Source: a virus. Taken from it: DNA of 29,293 nucleotides. The notes under the pieces are model-generated. The model ran no database searches, was not told the origin of the DNA, and was given only the letters and a program-made list of their open reading frames with translations. The stretch covers positions 1-29,293 of IMG/VR virus record IMGVR_UViG_3300042389_000326; one strand, 5' to 3'. The position numbers and the translations under genes are program-made. Positions 22,054-28,462 of this stretch are shown in pieces (positions within the stretch are counted from its first letter, which is position 1; every line of letters starts with the position of its first letter).

Positions 22054-22136
22054 TAGTTGTTTCCCTTTCTTCTGTTTGCTTTACGATTCTTACGGCGCAC
22101 AGCCGCCTTCGCCTTATGTGTAGGCCATATAACCAT
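22053..22136 (-). CDS. 27-aa basic peptide
   Basis: ATG 22136 overlaps the exonuclease stop (TAATG) and has GAAAGGGAAC 4 nt upstream. The peptide is strongly basic (KAKAAVRRKNRKANRRKGNN) and ends by overlapping the annealing-protein ATG (TAATG). It may bind nucleic acid, or it may mainly be a coupling leader that carries the next ribosome-binding site. Small size limits certainty. Confidence 0.5.
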   Translation of the reverse strand: MVIWPTHKAKAAVRRKNRKANRRKGNN

Positions 22137-22738
22137 TACTGTTCCCTTTCATTCTTAGAACGCTCAAAATATATTGCGTGTTCCTGTACCTTCTCAGCCG
22201 TCTTAATCAGCTCAGAAATTATTTCCTCATCACGTTCCACAACCTGACATTCAACATCAAAGCCTGGAACGAAACCTTCAGGGCCTTCCAGTCTCAGCTC
22301 ATACGCAAACACACACTGTTTAGCACCAGTAACATAAAGTTGCCACTGCACCTGTCGCATATAGTTAGCCGGAATACGGTCTAAATTTTTACCGCTAGTC
22401 TTGTACTCCCCAATCATGGTGTGATCTAGCGACAAACCGTCAGGGGTAGCCATCTGCCACTCATTACCTGCACCATCAGCACACAGCAACCAGTCATTAG
22501 GTAATATCCCGTAACGCTCTTTCACAACGTGCGCAATATACGCCTCACGCTCAACACCCCAATCCATAAACCCGTTAGGTTCAACAGGCGTAGGATTCTC
22601 AATCTGAGCCAGAACCTCTTTCATGCCAGCAGGGGTAGAAGCCTTAGCAACCTGTGTAGCAGTCACGCCACGGTCACGCGCTGCAAGCCACAAATCTTTA
22701 GTCTGGCTAGAAACAATAAAGCGTTCAACATCAATCAC
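22136..22738 (-). CDS. YqaJ/lambda-exonuclease family recombination nuclease
   Basis: A 200-aa PD-(D/E)XK exonuclease. Key features: RGVTATQVAKA near residue 23, GVEREAYIA (61-69), ATPDGL with D100, GEYKT with E111/K113, and QVQWQLYVTGAK (129-140), the full YqaJ signature. It should resect DNA ends to feed the annealing protein. The start is GTG 22738, overlapping the upstream stop. Length is typical for the family. Confidence 0.88.
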   Translation of the reverse strand: MIDVERFIVSSQTKDLWLAARDRGVTATQVAKASTPAGMKEVLAQIENPTPVEPNGFMDWGVEREAYIAHVVKERYGILPNDWLLCADGAGNEWQMATPDGLSLDHTMIGEYKTSGKNLDRIPANYMRQVQWQLYVTGAKQCVFAYELRLEGPEGFVPGFDVECQVVERDEEIISELIKTAEKVQEHAIYFERSKNEREQ

Positions 22739-23157
22739 AGCTCAAACACTTCCTTAGCAGAATCAACATGACGGGTATTAGGCGAACCACCCTGCAACAA
22801 CACCGTGAAAGTCTCCAACGTCATAGTCACATACTGTTCAGCACCCTTATTAGAACCATGCTTCTTATGCACCACAACACCAGCCACAGTCGCACCCGTA
22901 ACTTCATCATCGTTTTGACGTTCAACCTCAGCCTCACGAATCCATTGAGGCAGATTATCTCGTGCAGTGTTTTTGCATTCCACAACAACACAACCACCAG
23001 CCACAGTGCGAACGTTAGCAATATCACCCCGATCCTTCTTACCCATCCTAGGCATACGGGCAATACGAATATCTGCCAGTTTCATTGCAAGATATTCTGC
23101 AACGAGTGTTTCAAAGCTTGTACCAGCCTTTTTAGCTGATGCGCGATTACGTGTCAT
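22735..23157 (-). CDS. PD-(D/E)XK nuclease (Holliday-junction-resolvase-like)
   Basis: The 140-aa first gene of the early operon. Active-site pattern E16 (TSFETLVAEYL), D45 (KKDRGDIANV) and E60-C-K62 (VVVECKN) matches RecB/Hjc-type nucleases, which in actinophages are often called Holliday junction resolvases. ATG 23157 has AAAGGGAAAA about 6 nt upstream and lies about 18 nt after the predicted transcription start. A longer open frame to 23190 overlaps the promoter and was rejected. Product specificity is inferred. Confidence 0.75.
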   Translation of the reverse strand: MTRNRASAKKAGTSFETLVAEYLAMKLADIRIARMPRMGKKDRGDIANVRTVAGGCVVVECKNTARDNLPQWIREAEVERQNDDEVTGATVAGVVVHKKHGSNKGAEQYVTMTLETFTVLLQGGSPNTRHVDSAKEVFEL

Positions 23158-23181
23158 TAGTTTTCCCTTTCGACATCTAAC

Positions 23182-23210
23182 ACTATACATAGGGGTTATG
23201 ACATTGCCAA
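23182..23210 (-). promoter_or_regulatory. Main early promoter
   Basis: Minus strand: TTGGCA (23210-23205), 17-nt spacer, TATAGT (23187-23182). Both boxes are one base from the sigma-70 consensus or nearly so, the best in the window. It faces the early operon, with a short leader and the AAAGGGAAA site before ATG 23157. Confidence 0.75.
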
Positions 23211-23239
23211 AACTTTTTTTAATTATTTTGCAAATAAAC

Positions 23240-23267
23240 TTGACTTCTGTATTTACAGCAGTAAACT
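23240..23267 (+). promoter_or_regulatory. Promoter with inverted repeat, plus-strand cassette (copy 1)
   Basis: TTGACT (23240-23245), 16-nt spacer, TAAACT (23262-23267). The spacer holds CTGTA-TT-TACAG (23247-23258), followed directly by CAGT-AA-ACTG (23259-23268). It is a near copy of the promoter at 20303-20330 (22 of 28 positions). The inverted repeats lie where a repressor would block polymerase. Confidence 0.7.
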
Positions 23268-23313
23268 GAATACATAAGCAAGGGCAACCGCCCGAAGAAA
23301 AGGAGAAACCAAA

Positions 23314-23514
23314 ATGGAAACTGCAAACACCACCTACACAATCGGAACTTCACGCGCTGGAACAATCCACCGTTCAGCTAAGTCAGCCCCATACCAGGCA
23401 GAATGCATGTTTGGTTCTTATGGCCGAGGCAAAATCGCAACACTACGCACAGTAGAAAGTGGCACAAACCCAACCGGACTTCTTTGCCAGAAGTGCTTTG
23501 GAAAGGAAAACTAA
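23314..23514 (+). CDS. Small Cys-containing protein, 66 aa
   Basis: First of three plus-strand genes. ATG 23314 has AAGGAG 9 nt upstream, about 40 nt after the promoter. Thr/Ser-rich N-terminus (TANTTYTIGTSRAGTIHRSA), then PYQAECMFGSYGRGK and a C-terminal LLCQKCFGKEN. C31, C58 and C61 with a nearby His could hold a zinc ion. No family recognised. The stop overlaps the next ATG (TAATG). Confidence 0.7.
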   Translation: METANTTYTIGTSRAGTIHRSAKSAPYQAECMFGSYGRGKIATLRTVESGTNPTGLLCQKCFGKEN

Positions 23515-23675
23515 TGGAAAACGAACTAGAACAACCTAAAGCATGGAACGAATACAAGCAGGTTTACGGAACAACCAAACCACGCCTCTCAGATAACTCA
23601 CTAGCGATGGGCGGCATAGTACTTGCCGTAATCGTAACCTTCCTCACCGTCTTAGCGTTGGTGGTGTCACTATGA
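23514..23675 (+). CDS. Small single-pass membrane protein, 53 aa
   Basis: An acidic/polar N-terminus (ENELEQPKAWNEYKQVYGTT) precedes one membrane helix (about 33-53, GGIVLAVIVTFLTVLALVVS). ATG 23514 has GGAAAGGAAAA upstream and overlaps the upstream stop. A longer open frame starting at 23403 overlaps the first gene and was rejected. Topology suggests a cytoplasmic N-terminus. Possible exclusion or membrane-takeover protein; inference only. Confidence 0.7.
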   Translation: MENELEQPKAWNEYKQVYGTTKPRLSDNSLAMGGIVLAVIVTFLTVLALVVSL

Positions 23676-23803
23676 GCGCACTATTCATCACCCTATGCCT
23701 CACAACAGCCACACAATCAATCCTGTGGGCTTTTAACGGCATCACCCTACTGCTAGTAATCGCCACTGCTATAACCGGCTGGAAAGCATACAAGCAAGCC
23801 TGA
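23672..23803 (+). CDS. Small membrane protein, 43 aa
   Basis: ATG 23672 overlaps the preceding stop (ATGA). Two hydrophobic stretches (SALFITLCLTTATQSILW and GITLLLVIATAITGW) and a short basic tail (KAYKQA). It completes the plus-strand cassette and is followed 9 nt later by a GC-rich hairpin. No family recognised. Confidence 0.65.
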   Translation: MSALFITLCLTTATQSILWAFNGITLLLVIATAITGWKAYKQA

Positions 23804-23812
23804 ACGTGAGAA

Positions 23813-23848
23813 GCCCCACCAGGGAAACCAATAAACACCTGGCGGGGC
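23813..23848 (+). terminator. Hairpin after plus-strand cassette
   Basis: GCCCC-A-CCAGG (23813-23823) pairs with CCTGG-C-GGGGC (23838-23848) with one mismatch and a 14-nt loop. No T-run follows, so it may pause or stabilise the transcript rather than terminate by itself. The stronger terminator at 23937 lies downstream. Confidence 0.5.
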
Positions 23849-23902
23849 ATGGCCACTTAGAAAGGGGAAGAAGTGACTCCTCTAGTATATAGGAACTTCA
23901 GA

Positions 23903-23933
23903 TATGTATAGTTTTTGCGATTATTTATACATA
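23903..23933. repeat. 8-bp inverted repeat TATGTATA...TATACATA
   Basis: Perfect 8-bp arms (23903-23910 and 23926-23933) flank a T-rich 15-nt centre in the convergent gap. The TATGTATAGT arm is also present at the -10 of the main early promoter. It could be a binding site or part of the termination region. Confidence 0.45.
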
Positions 23934-23936
23934 AGA

Positions 23937-23965
23937 AAACCCCTCACAGCAATAATGAGGGGTTT
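23937..23965. terminator. Bidirectional terminator between convergent units
   Basis: AAACCCCTCA (23937-23946) pairs perfectly with TGAGGGGTTT (23956-23965) around a 9-nt loop. On the minus strand it is followed by TTTTCTTAT, on the plus strand by TTTAACTT. It closes the late operon and the plus-strand cassette. A second hairpin (ACCCTAG/CTAGGGT, 23975-24008) lies just before it for the late transcript. Confidence 0.85.
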
Positions 23966-24020
23966 AACTTCATAACCCTAGTGGCTTACATCAGAGGTCA
24001 GCTAGGGTCTTACAACCAGT

Positions 24021-24101
24021 TTACTGGCAACTATCGCACTGAAGGGCTTCCATAGGATCAACAGGGCAAGCATAGCCGCCAATCAAATCAACATTATCCA
24101 T
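24021..24101 (-). CDS. 26-aa cysteine microprotein with very strong ribosome-binding site
   Basis: ATG 24101 is preceded by AAGGAGATATAT, almost the same as the T7 gene 10 leader. The peptide DNVDLIGGYACPVDPMEALQ ends CDSCQ, with C12, C22 and C25 and an ACPVDP motif that looks constrained. It is the last gene of the late operon, 65 nt after the previous stop. No function is known to me. The leader strength and Cys pattern argue that it is expressed. Confidence 0.65.
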   Translation of the reverse strand: MDNVDLIGGYACPVDPMEALQCDSCQ

Positions 24102-24165
24102 ATATATCTCCTTCAGTAAATGAGCGCACAAATAAACCCTATACAGGGCAATTTAACACCGCGCC

Positions 24166-24435
24166 CTAAGGTGTCAAATTAGAAATATATAAACGATCAG
24201 CAACGGCCAAAACAAAGCCAAGAGAAGCAACAATAGCCACAACCCAAGTAACCCAATGAACACGAGGGCCTTGCCTTTGCTCAAGGAGCGCAAGTTTAGT
24301 TTCAATATCATTGATACGTTTCCAATGCTGGTCAGAAGTCTTTGAAAGGTCATCTAACTGTTTCATCATTGCGTCTTGCTTTGCCTCAAGTCTCGCTATC
24401 GCGATTAGAACATCATTAAGTGTGGGTTCAGCCAT
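24166..24435 (-). CDS. Coiled-coil membrane protein beside holin
   Basis: An 89-aa protein. Residues 1-55 are a coiled-coil (NDVLIAIARLEAKQDAMMKQ, LSKTSDQHWKRINDIETKLA), followed by one membrane helix (about 60-80, VTWVVAIVASLGFVLAVADR). This layout is common in phage lysis cassettes as a second holin or holin regulator. ATG 24435 is 4 nt after the holin stop. Confidence 0.7.
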   Translation of the reverse strand: MAEPTLNDVLIAIARLEAKQDAMMKQLDDLSKTSDQHWKRINDIETKLALLEQRQGPRVHWVTWVVAIVASLGFVLAVADRLYISNLTP

Positions 24436-24439
24436 GACA

Positions 24440-24646
24440 CTACTCTGACACGTTAGAACCGTGAGAAGTGATAGAAGTCAACACAGACACCACACCAGCC
24501 ATCACAGCAACAGAAACAACACCCTGCCAATCAACAGCAAGAATACCAACAGCACCAGTACCAATTACCGCAAGTGCAGCCTGAGCAACAGTCTTAATTG
24601 CACGCTCACCAGCGTAGCCCCAAAAAGATTTAGTGAAAATAAACAT
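24440..24646 (-). CDS. Holin (r1t-like)
   Basis: A 68-aa holin. FWGYAGERAIKTVAQAALAV begins the r1t-type signature, followed by VDWQGVVSVAVMAGVVSVLTS as the second membrane helix. Short charged tail. It releases lysin through the membrane at the end of infection. ATG 24646 has GAGGAG upstream, and it directly follows the lysin gene. Confidence 0.83.
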   Translation of the reverse strand: MFIFTKSFWGYAGERAIKTVAQAALAVIGTGAVGILAVDWQGVVSVAVMAGVVSVLTSITSHGSNVSE

Positions 24647-24674
24647 GATGCTCCTCAGCAGTAACTTGTACTAA

Positions 24675-25343
24675 TTATACCTTGTTCAGAATGTCTATCT
24701 GACGACTCCACGTTTTACCTGGAACAAGATTCTTACCAGTGTTACGCGGAATACCCATAGAGTCACAAAACACATCAAAACCAAACTGGTCAAAAGTGAG
24801 CGCATTCTGTGGGCCACCCATCAAAGCAGTGCATACGATAGCTGCACGGGTAGCATCCTGCTCATGCTTAATATATTGATTACCAACCGTAAAAGTTTGG
24901 TTAGTGGCAGAATTTCTTACAACAAACATTTCTTTATTCTTTCTTATAGTGGGAGTAGATGATTCAGTTGCAACCTGTAAAGTGTTTATGTCTAAAGACC
25001 AGCCAACATATTTACTGTTAAACACAGTTTCAACTTCGCTAATACTATTCAACCATTGTTGACCGTTCCCTGTGGCTGGGGATGATAGGAAGCCTTTAGA
25101 GGGTATCCAAGCTACAACGTGACCGTACTGACCTTTAACACCGTTATATGTTCCCCAATGGTCAAACCATACCGGCACACTCACAGGCGGTAAAGTACCT
25201 TCACGTTTCATTGTGGTAGCTTCCCACGCATCCCAAGCCGTAGGGTACATGACGGGCGCGTTATACACTTTCTGTGCGAAAGCAAGACATGATCCTGCTG
25301 GTGATGTCGCGTTAAGGTTAGGTTCAACAAGTTGAGTAAACAT
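24675..25343 (-). CDS. Endolysin with CHAP-like cysteine peptidase domain
   Basis: A 222-aa lysin. The N-terminal 100 residues have the CHAP-like order of catalytic Cys19 (PAGSCLAFAQKVYNA) and His75 (VKGQYGHVVAWIPSKG), with WDAWEATTMK between. It should cut peptide bonds in host peptidoglycan. The C-terminal 100 residues (FTVGNQYIKHEQDATRAAIV, then FGFDVFCDSMGIP) have no motif I know and probably bind cell wall. ATG overlaps the upstream fibre stop (TAATG). Next to holin, as usual. Confidence 0.82.
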   Translation of the reverse strand: MFTQLVEPNLNATSPAGSCLAFAQKVYNAPVMYPTAWDAWEATTMKREGTLPPVSVPVWFDHWGTYNGVKGQYGHVVAWIPSKGFLSSPATGNGQQWLNSISEVETVFNSKYVGWSLDINTLQVATESSTPTIRKNKEMFVVRNSATNQTFTVGNQYIKHEQDATRAAIVCTALMGGPQNALTFDQFGFDVFCDSMGIPRNTGKNLVPGKTWSRQIDILNKV

Positions 25344-26320
25344 TACAGTTCAGCATTAAATTCTATAAAAGCGTTAGCATTATTGTTAGACCGTATAATC
25401 ATTGCCTGACCAGCAGTGAAAGTACCTGTAACTGTTACAGCACCCATGTTTGTGTTAGTGCCGTCGGAAGCTAATGCGATACCTGTAATAGCGGTAAATG
25501 CAGTATTAATTAAAATAAATGTGGATGCGGCAGAAGAACCAAAATCAGGGTTTCTTCGCAAAGTTGTTGGGAATGGCACAACAAAAGCACCGTTACCAGT
25601 AGTATGCGTTAGCCCTGAACCGAAATAAGCATAAGTATTACCTGCTGTTAGACGGTAATAGTATCTCTGACAGGCTGCCAGTTCACCGGCAATAGAATTA
25701 GCGTTACTGCTAAAGGGTGTAGCAGTAGAACCCTCCTCCAACTGAGCATTACCAACATACAAAGTAGCACCAACACCCAGCGACGCAACACGAACACGAA
25801 CACGCAAACTCTTAGCATTAGAAGGAACATTAACAGACAAAGAACCACGAATCCAAGAACCACCAACAGTAAAATCAGCAGTACCCAACTGAGTCATAGT
25901 AGCCCCAGGGCCATCATCAGTAGCCGTAGAAGAATCAACAAACAAAGAAACAGTTGTTGAAGTAGAAGCATACAAATAAACACTAAAAGTTGCAGTTTGC
26001 CCAGCAAGACGAACAGCATTAATAGTCTCAATAGACTGCCTAATTTGAGCAGGACCAGCAGTAGTAGCCTTAGTAATAGTTAAAGAATATAAAGACTCAG
26101 GAGGAACAATAGAAGTAGAACGAGAAATAGTGTTATTTGTAATGTCTCCTGTTGCAGTCCACCAACGGTCAGCGAGATAACCACCCGTTGTAGTAAAACT
26201 TGTTCCACGCTGCCAAACATCAAAACCGCCATTAATAAGAACATTCCTTGAAGAAGTCAAATACTCATTAACGTCAGCAGCCCGTAAAACCTCACCAGGC
26301 ACAAAACTTTTCTTAGCCAT
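25343..26320 (-). CDS. Tail fibre / receptor-binding protein with carbohydrate-binding-like domain
   Basis: A 325-aa fibre. The N-terminus AKKSFVPGEVLRAADVNEYL resembles the anchor of the upstream S74 fibre. NVLINGGFDVWQRGTSF and YLADRWW begin a CBM4/9-like jelly roll typical of phage fibres, ending near LYVGNAQLEEGSTATPF. The last 110 residues are Thr/Ala-rich beta sequence, probably the trimer tip. ATG 26320 overlaps the S74 gene stop. Likely binds host surface sugar. Confidence 0.75.
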   Translation of the reverse strand: MAKKSFVPGEVLRAADVNEYLTSSRNVLINGGFDVWQRGTSFTTTGGYLADRWWTATGDITNNTISRSTSIVPPESLYSLTITKATTAGPAQIRQSIETINAVRLAGQTATFSVYLYASTSTTVSLFVDSSTATDDGPGATMTQLGTADFTVGGSWIRGSLSVNVPSNAKSLRVRVRVASLGVGATLYVGNAQLEEGSTATPFSSNANSIAGELAACQRYYYRLTAGNTYAYFGSGLTHTTGNGAFVVPFPTTLRRNPDFGSSAASTFILINTAFTAITGIALASDGTNTNMGAVTVTGTFTAGQAMIIRSNNNANAFIEFNAEL

Positions 26321-27207
26321 CACTTCTCCAGCTTATTCAAACGATCAACAACAGAATCAATCTGAGACTGTTGTTTTTTCAACACAGGAATCAAAGCCAA
26401 AGCCAACTTTTCATAAGCAACACCATCAGGCACACCGTCAGCATCATAGTAAATAAAATCAGTCAAACCTAAAGCTTCAAGCTCCTCAGCAATCACACCA
26501 ATATCTTCAGGCTGATTCTCATCAAAAGACTTCTTATAATTAAATTTACGCACACGAATATCAAGCACAGAAGCAGTGTCAATATCAGCGTCAACAATGT
26601 TTTCTTTAAACCGTTCAGACGATGCACCAATACCAAACAAACCATTAGAAGCAATAAAAACTGCACGCCCAGTATTAGTTTGATTATATGTTGCAGGCCC
26701 AAACAATCCCGTAGTGGCAGTTACAGTTGATGAAGCGTTAAAGTCTGTGCAAAAGATTGAGCCAGAAACGTTAACAGGTCTAGTTATAGTTCCTGAAGTA
26801 ATTTTAGAAGCATCCAAGTTAGGTATACGACCAGCATCAAGGGTAGGAATACGAGCCAAATCAAAAGTGCCGCTAGTAACCTTAGAAGCATCCAGCGAAG
26901 GAATATCAGAAGCAGCCAACGTAGTACCAGAAGTCACACGACCCTTGAAATCAGTCGTCACCTTAGTATAAGTACCAGGCGTACCCACATCCGGCGCAAC
27001 CTCAACCCACGAACTACCATCAAATACATACAACAAATTAGTGTTCTTAAGGTAACTCACCATCCCCTCAGTGGGAGCAAGAATGCCAGAAGAACGAGCA
27101 GAAACATCATTATAAACAAAAACAACCTGATCCTGAATATACTCCTGCAAATCATCAGCAGCAAGAATCTCATCAGCCGCCCAAACCTTACGACCCAAAC
27201 CAGCCAT
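26320..27207 (-). CDS. Tail fibre with S74 intramolecular chaperone
   Basis: A 295-aa fibre. The N-terminus (GRKVWAADEILAADDLQEYI) anchors it. The middle has repeats DASKVTSGTFDLARIPTLDA, RIPNLDASKITSGT. The C-terminal S74 peptidase begins SSERFKENI (S196-K201 catalytic pair) and continues VLDIRVRKFNYK, DIGVIAEELEALGL and VAYEKLALALIPVLKKQQSQ. S74 domains trimerise the fibre, then cut themselves off, here removing about 100 residues. ATG 27207 has AAGGAGTT 4 nt upstream and follows a TAGAATAG motif. Confidence 0.9.
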   Translation of the reverse strand: MAGLGRKVWAADEILAADDLQEYIQDQVVFVYNDVSARSSGILAPTEGMVSYLKNTNLLYVFDGSSWVEVAPDVGTPGTYTKVTTDFKGRVTSGTTLAASDIPSLDASKVTSGTFDLARIPTLDAGRIPNLDASKITSGTITRPVNVSGSIFCTDFNASSTVTATTGLFGPATYNQTNTGRAVFIASNGLFGIGASSERFKENIVDADIDTASVLDIRVRKFNYKKSFDENQPEDIGVIAEELEALGLTDFIYYDADGVPDGVAYEKLALALIPVLKKQQSQIDSVVDRLNKLEK

Positions 27208-27232
27208 ACTAACTCCTTAAAAACCTTTAAGC

Positions 27233-27241
27233 CTATTCTAC
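27233..27241 (-). promoter_or_regulatory. Recurrent TAGAATAG motif before fibre gene
   Basis: Minus strand GTAGAATAG in the gap after the minor tail gene, 29 nt before the fibre ATG. A CTTTAG-CATT-CTAAAG inverted repeat lies directly upstream. One of six copies of this -10-like motif; see the finding on late promoters. Confidence 0.4.
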
Positions 27242-27244
27242 CCT

Positions 27245-28459
27245 TTAGAATGCTAAAGCGTTGACGTCAAGAATACCAAAAGCCTCATCATCCAAAACAA
27301 GGAAAGCAAACTGCAAAGAACCCAAACTATAAGTAATAGTATGCCGGTCAACACCCACAGTATGTTGAATACCAATAATCTGCCCATAACGTTCAATAGG
27401 GTCACCCACACGGTTAGGAGTAAACTCCACCTGAATAATGTCACCCAACTCAAACTGTAAAACTTCCTCCTTCTGCAACCCCTCCAAACCGTCAAGAGAA
27501 ACAGTCAAAGCATCAAACCTATACTCAGGCTCACCATACTTAGAAACCCAAAACTGTGCCAAGTTAGAAGCATCAGAACCCGTAGCCAACAATGTTGAAA
27601 TATCAGTAGTAGTAATACCGTAAGCCTCTTGAGACTCTAAATTGTTTGCAATCGCTGTACCGGCAGGATACTCAACCTGAACATTATTAAACAACAACTC
27701 AGTACCATACGACACCTCAGCACCCACATACGGAATACCATTACCGGCATCACTAAACAAAGGCGTAACACCAGAAGACGTAGGCGTAACACCACCATTA
27801 ATAAACCTAATATTGCCGTCACGAGTAATAAAAAACTGACCCTGCTCAGAAGTCTCAACCTGCTGCAAATATGTTAAAACATTATCCGTAGACTGCCAAA
27901 CGTCAGCACCCAAACTATTCAAACCCTCATCAATAACCCTGTTACCCAGAGGCCACGCCACAGAAGGCATAGAAAGAATAGCTTCAACACGTTCACCAGT
28001 AGTTTCAGGTGTAGCAGTACCAGCGGTCAAAGTTTGTTGAGCCAACAGGCTAAACCCGTCAGCAGCCGCAATCTGTGCAGTAGAAACACCTGACACATCA
28101 TAATCAAAATTCCAGTCCTCAACCACACCAAAAAACTGATCATACCCACCAGACCTTACACGAATCTGACGGCGCGGAATAATATTCCCAAACAGAACAG
28201 AATCAGTATTCAACGGGTCAAACAGCCGGTCTTGATTATTTAAAGAAACTGTTGCACGCCCAGCATTGTAACGCTCCAACTGACGGTTCTTACCGCGTGA
28301 AACGTTTACTGCTGTTACACGGTCAGTAATGTCATAAAAGATAGGGCCAGCAAGACGGTAATCAGGATTATCCAGCTTGCCCTTCACAGGGTCATTCAAA
28401 CGAAAATATGGCGCATCCGCTGTATTAAGAAACACACCAATCTCTACTGTGGTTGCCAT
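27245..28459 (-). CDS. Minor tail protein (distal tail / hub)
   Basis: A 404-aa protein directly after the tape measure. Beta-rich, with VTAVNVSRGKNRQLERYNAG near residue 50 and IIPRRQIRVRS, SLLAQQTLTA and LGDIIQVEFTPNRVGDPIE later. This matches the actinophage minor-tail proteins that combine distal-tail and hub-like domains. It probably joins the tube to the fibres. ATG 28459 has AAGGTG upstream, 3 nt after the tape-measure stop. Confidence 0.78.
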   Translation of the reverse strand: MATTVEIGVFLNTADAPYFRLNDPVKGKLDNPDYRLAGPIFYDITDRVTAVNVSRGKNRQLERYNAGRATVSLNNQDRLFDPLNTDSVLFGNIIPRRQIRVRSGGYDQFFGVVEDWNFDYDVSGVSTAQIAAADGFSLLAQQTLTAGTATPETTGERVEAILSMPSVAWPLGNRVIDEGLNSLGADVWQSTDNVLTYLQQVETSEQGQFFITRDGNIRFINGGVTPTSSGVTPLFSDAGNGIPYVGAEVSYGTELLFNNVQVEYPAGTAIANNLESQEAYGITTTDISTLLATGSDASNLAQFWVSKYGEPEYRFDALTVSLDGLEGLQKEEVLQFELGDIIQVEFTPNRVGDPIERYGQIIGIQHTVGVDRHTITYSLGSLQFAFLVLDDEAFGILDVNALAF

Positions 28460-28462
28460 AGT

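Noticed and set aside
23864-23920. Possible short plus-strand gene with AAAGGGG before GTG
   Set aside because: It gives only 12 codons and no conserved feature.
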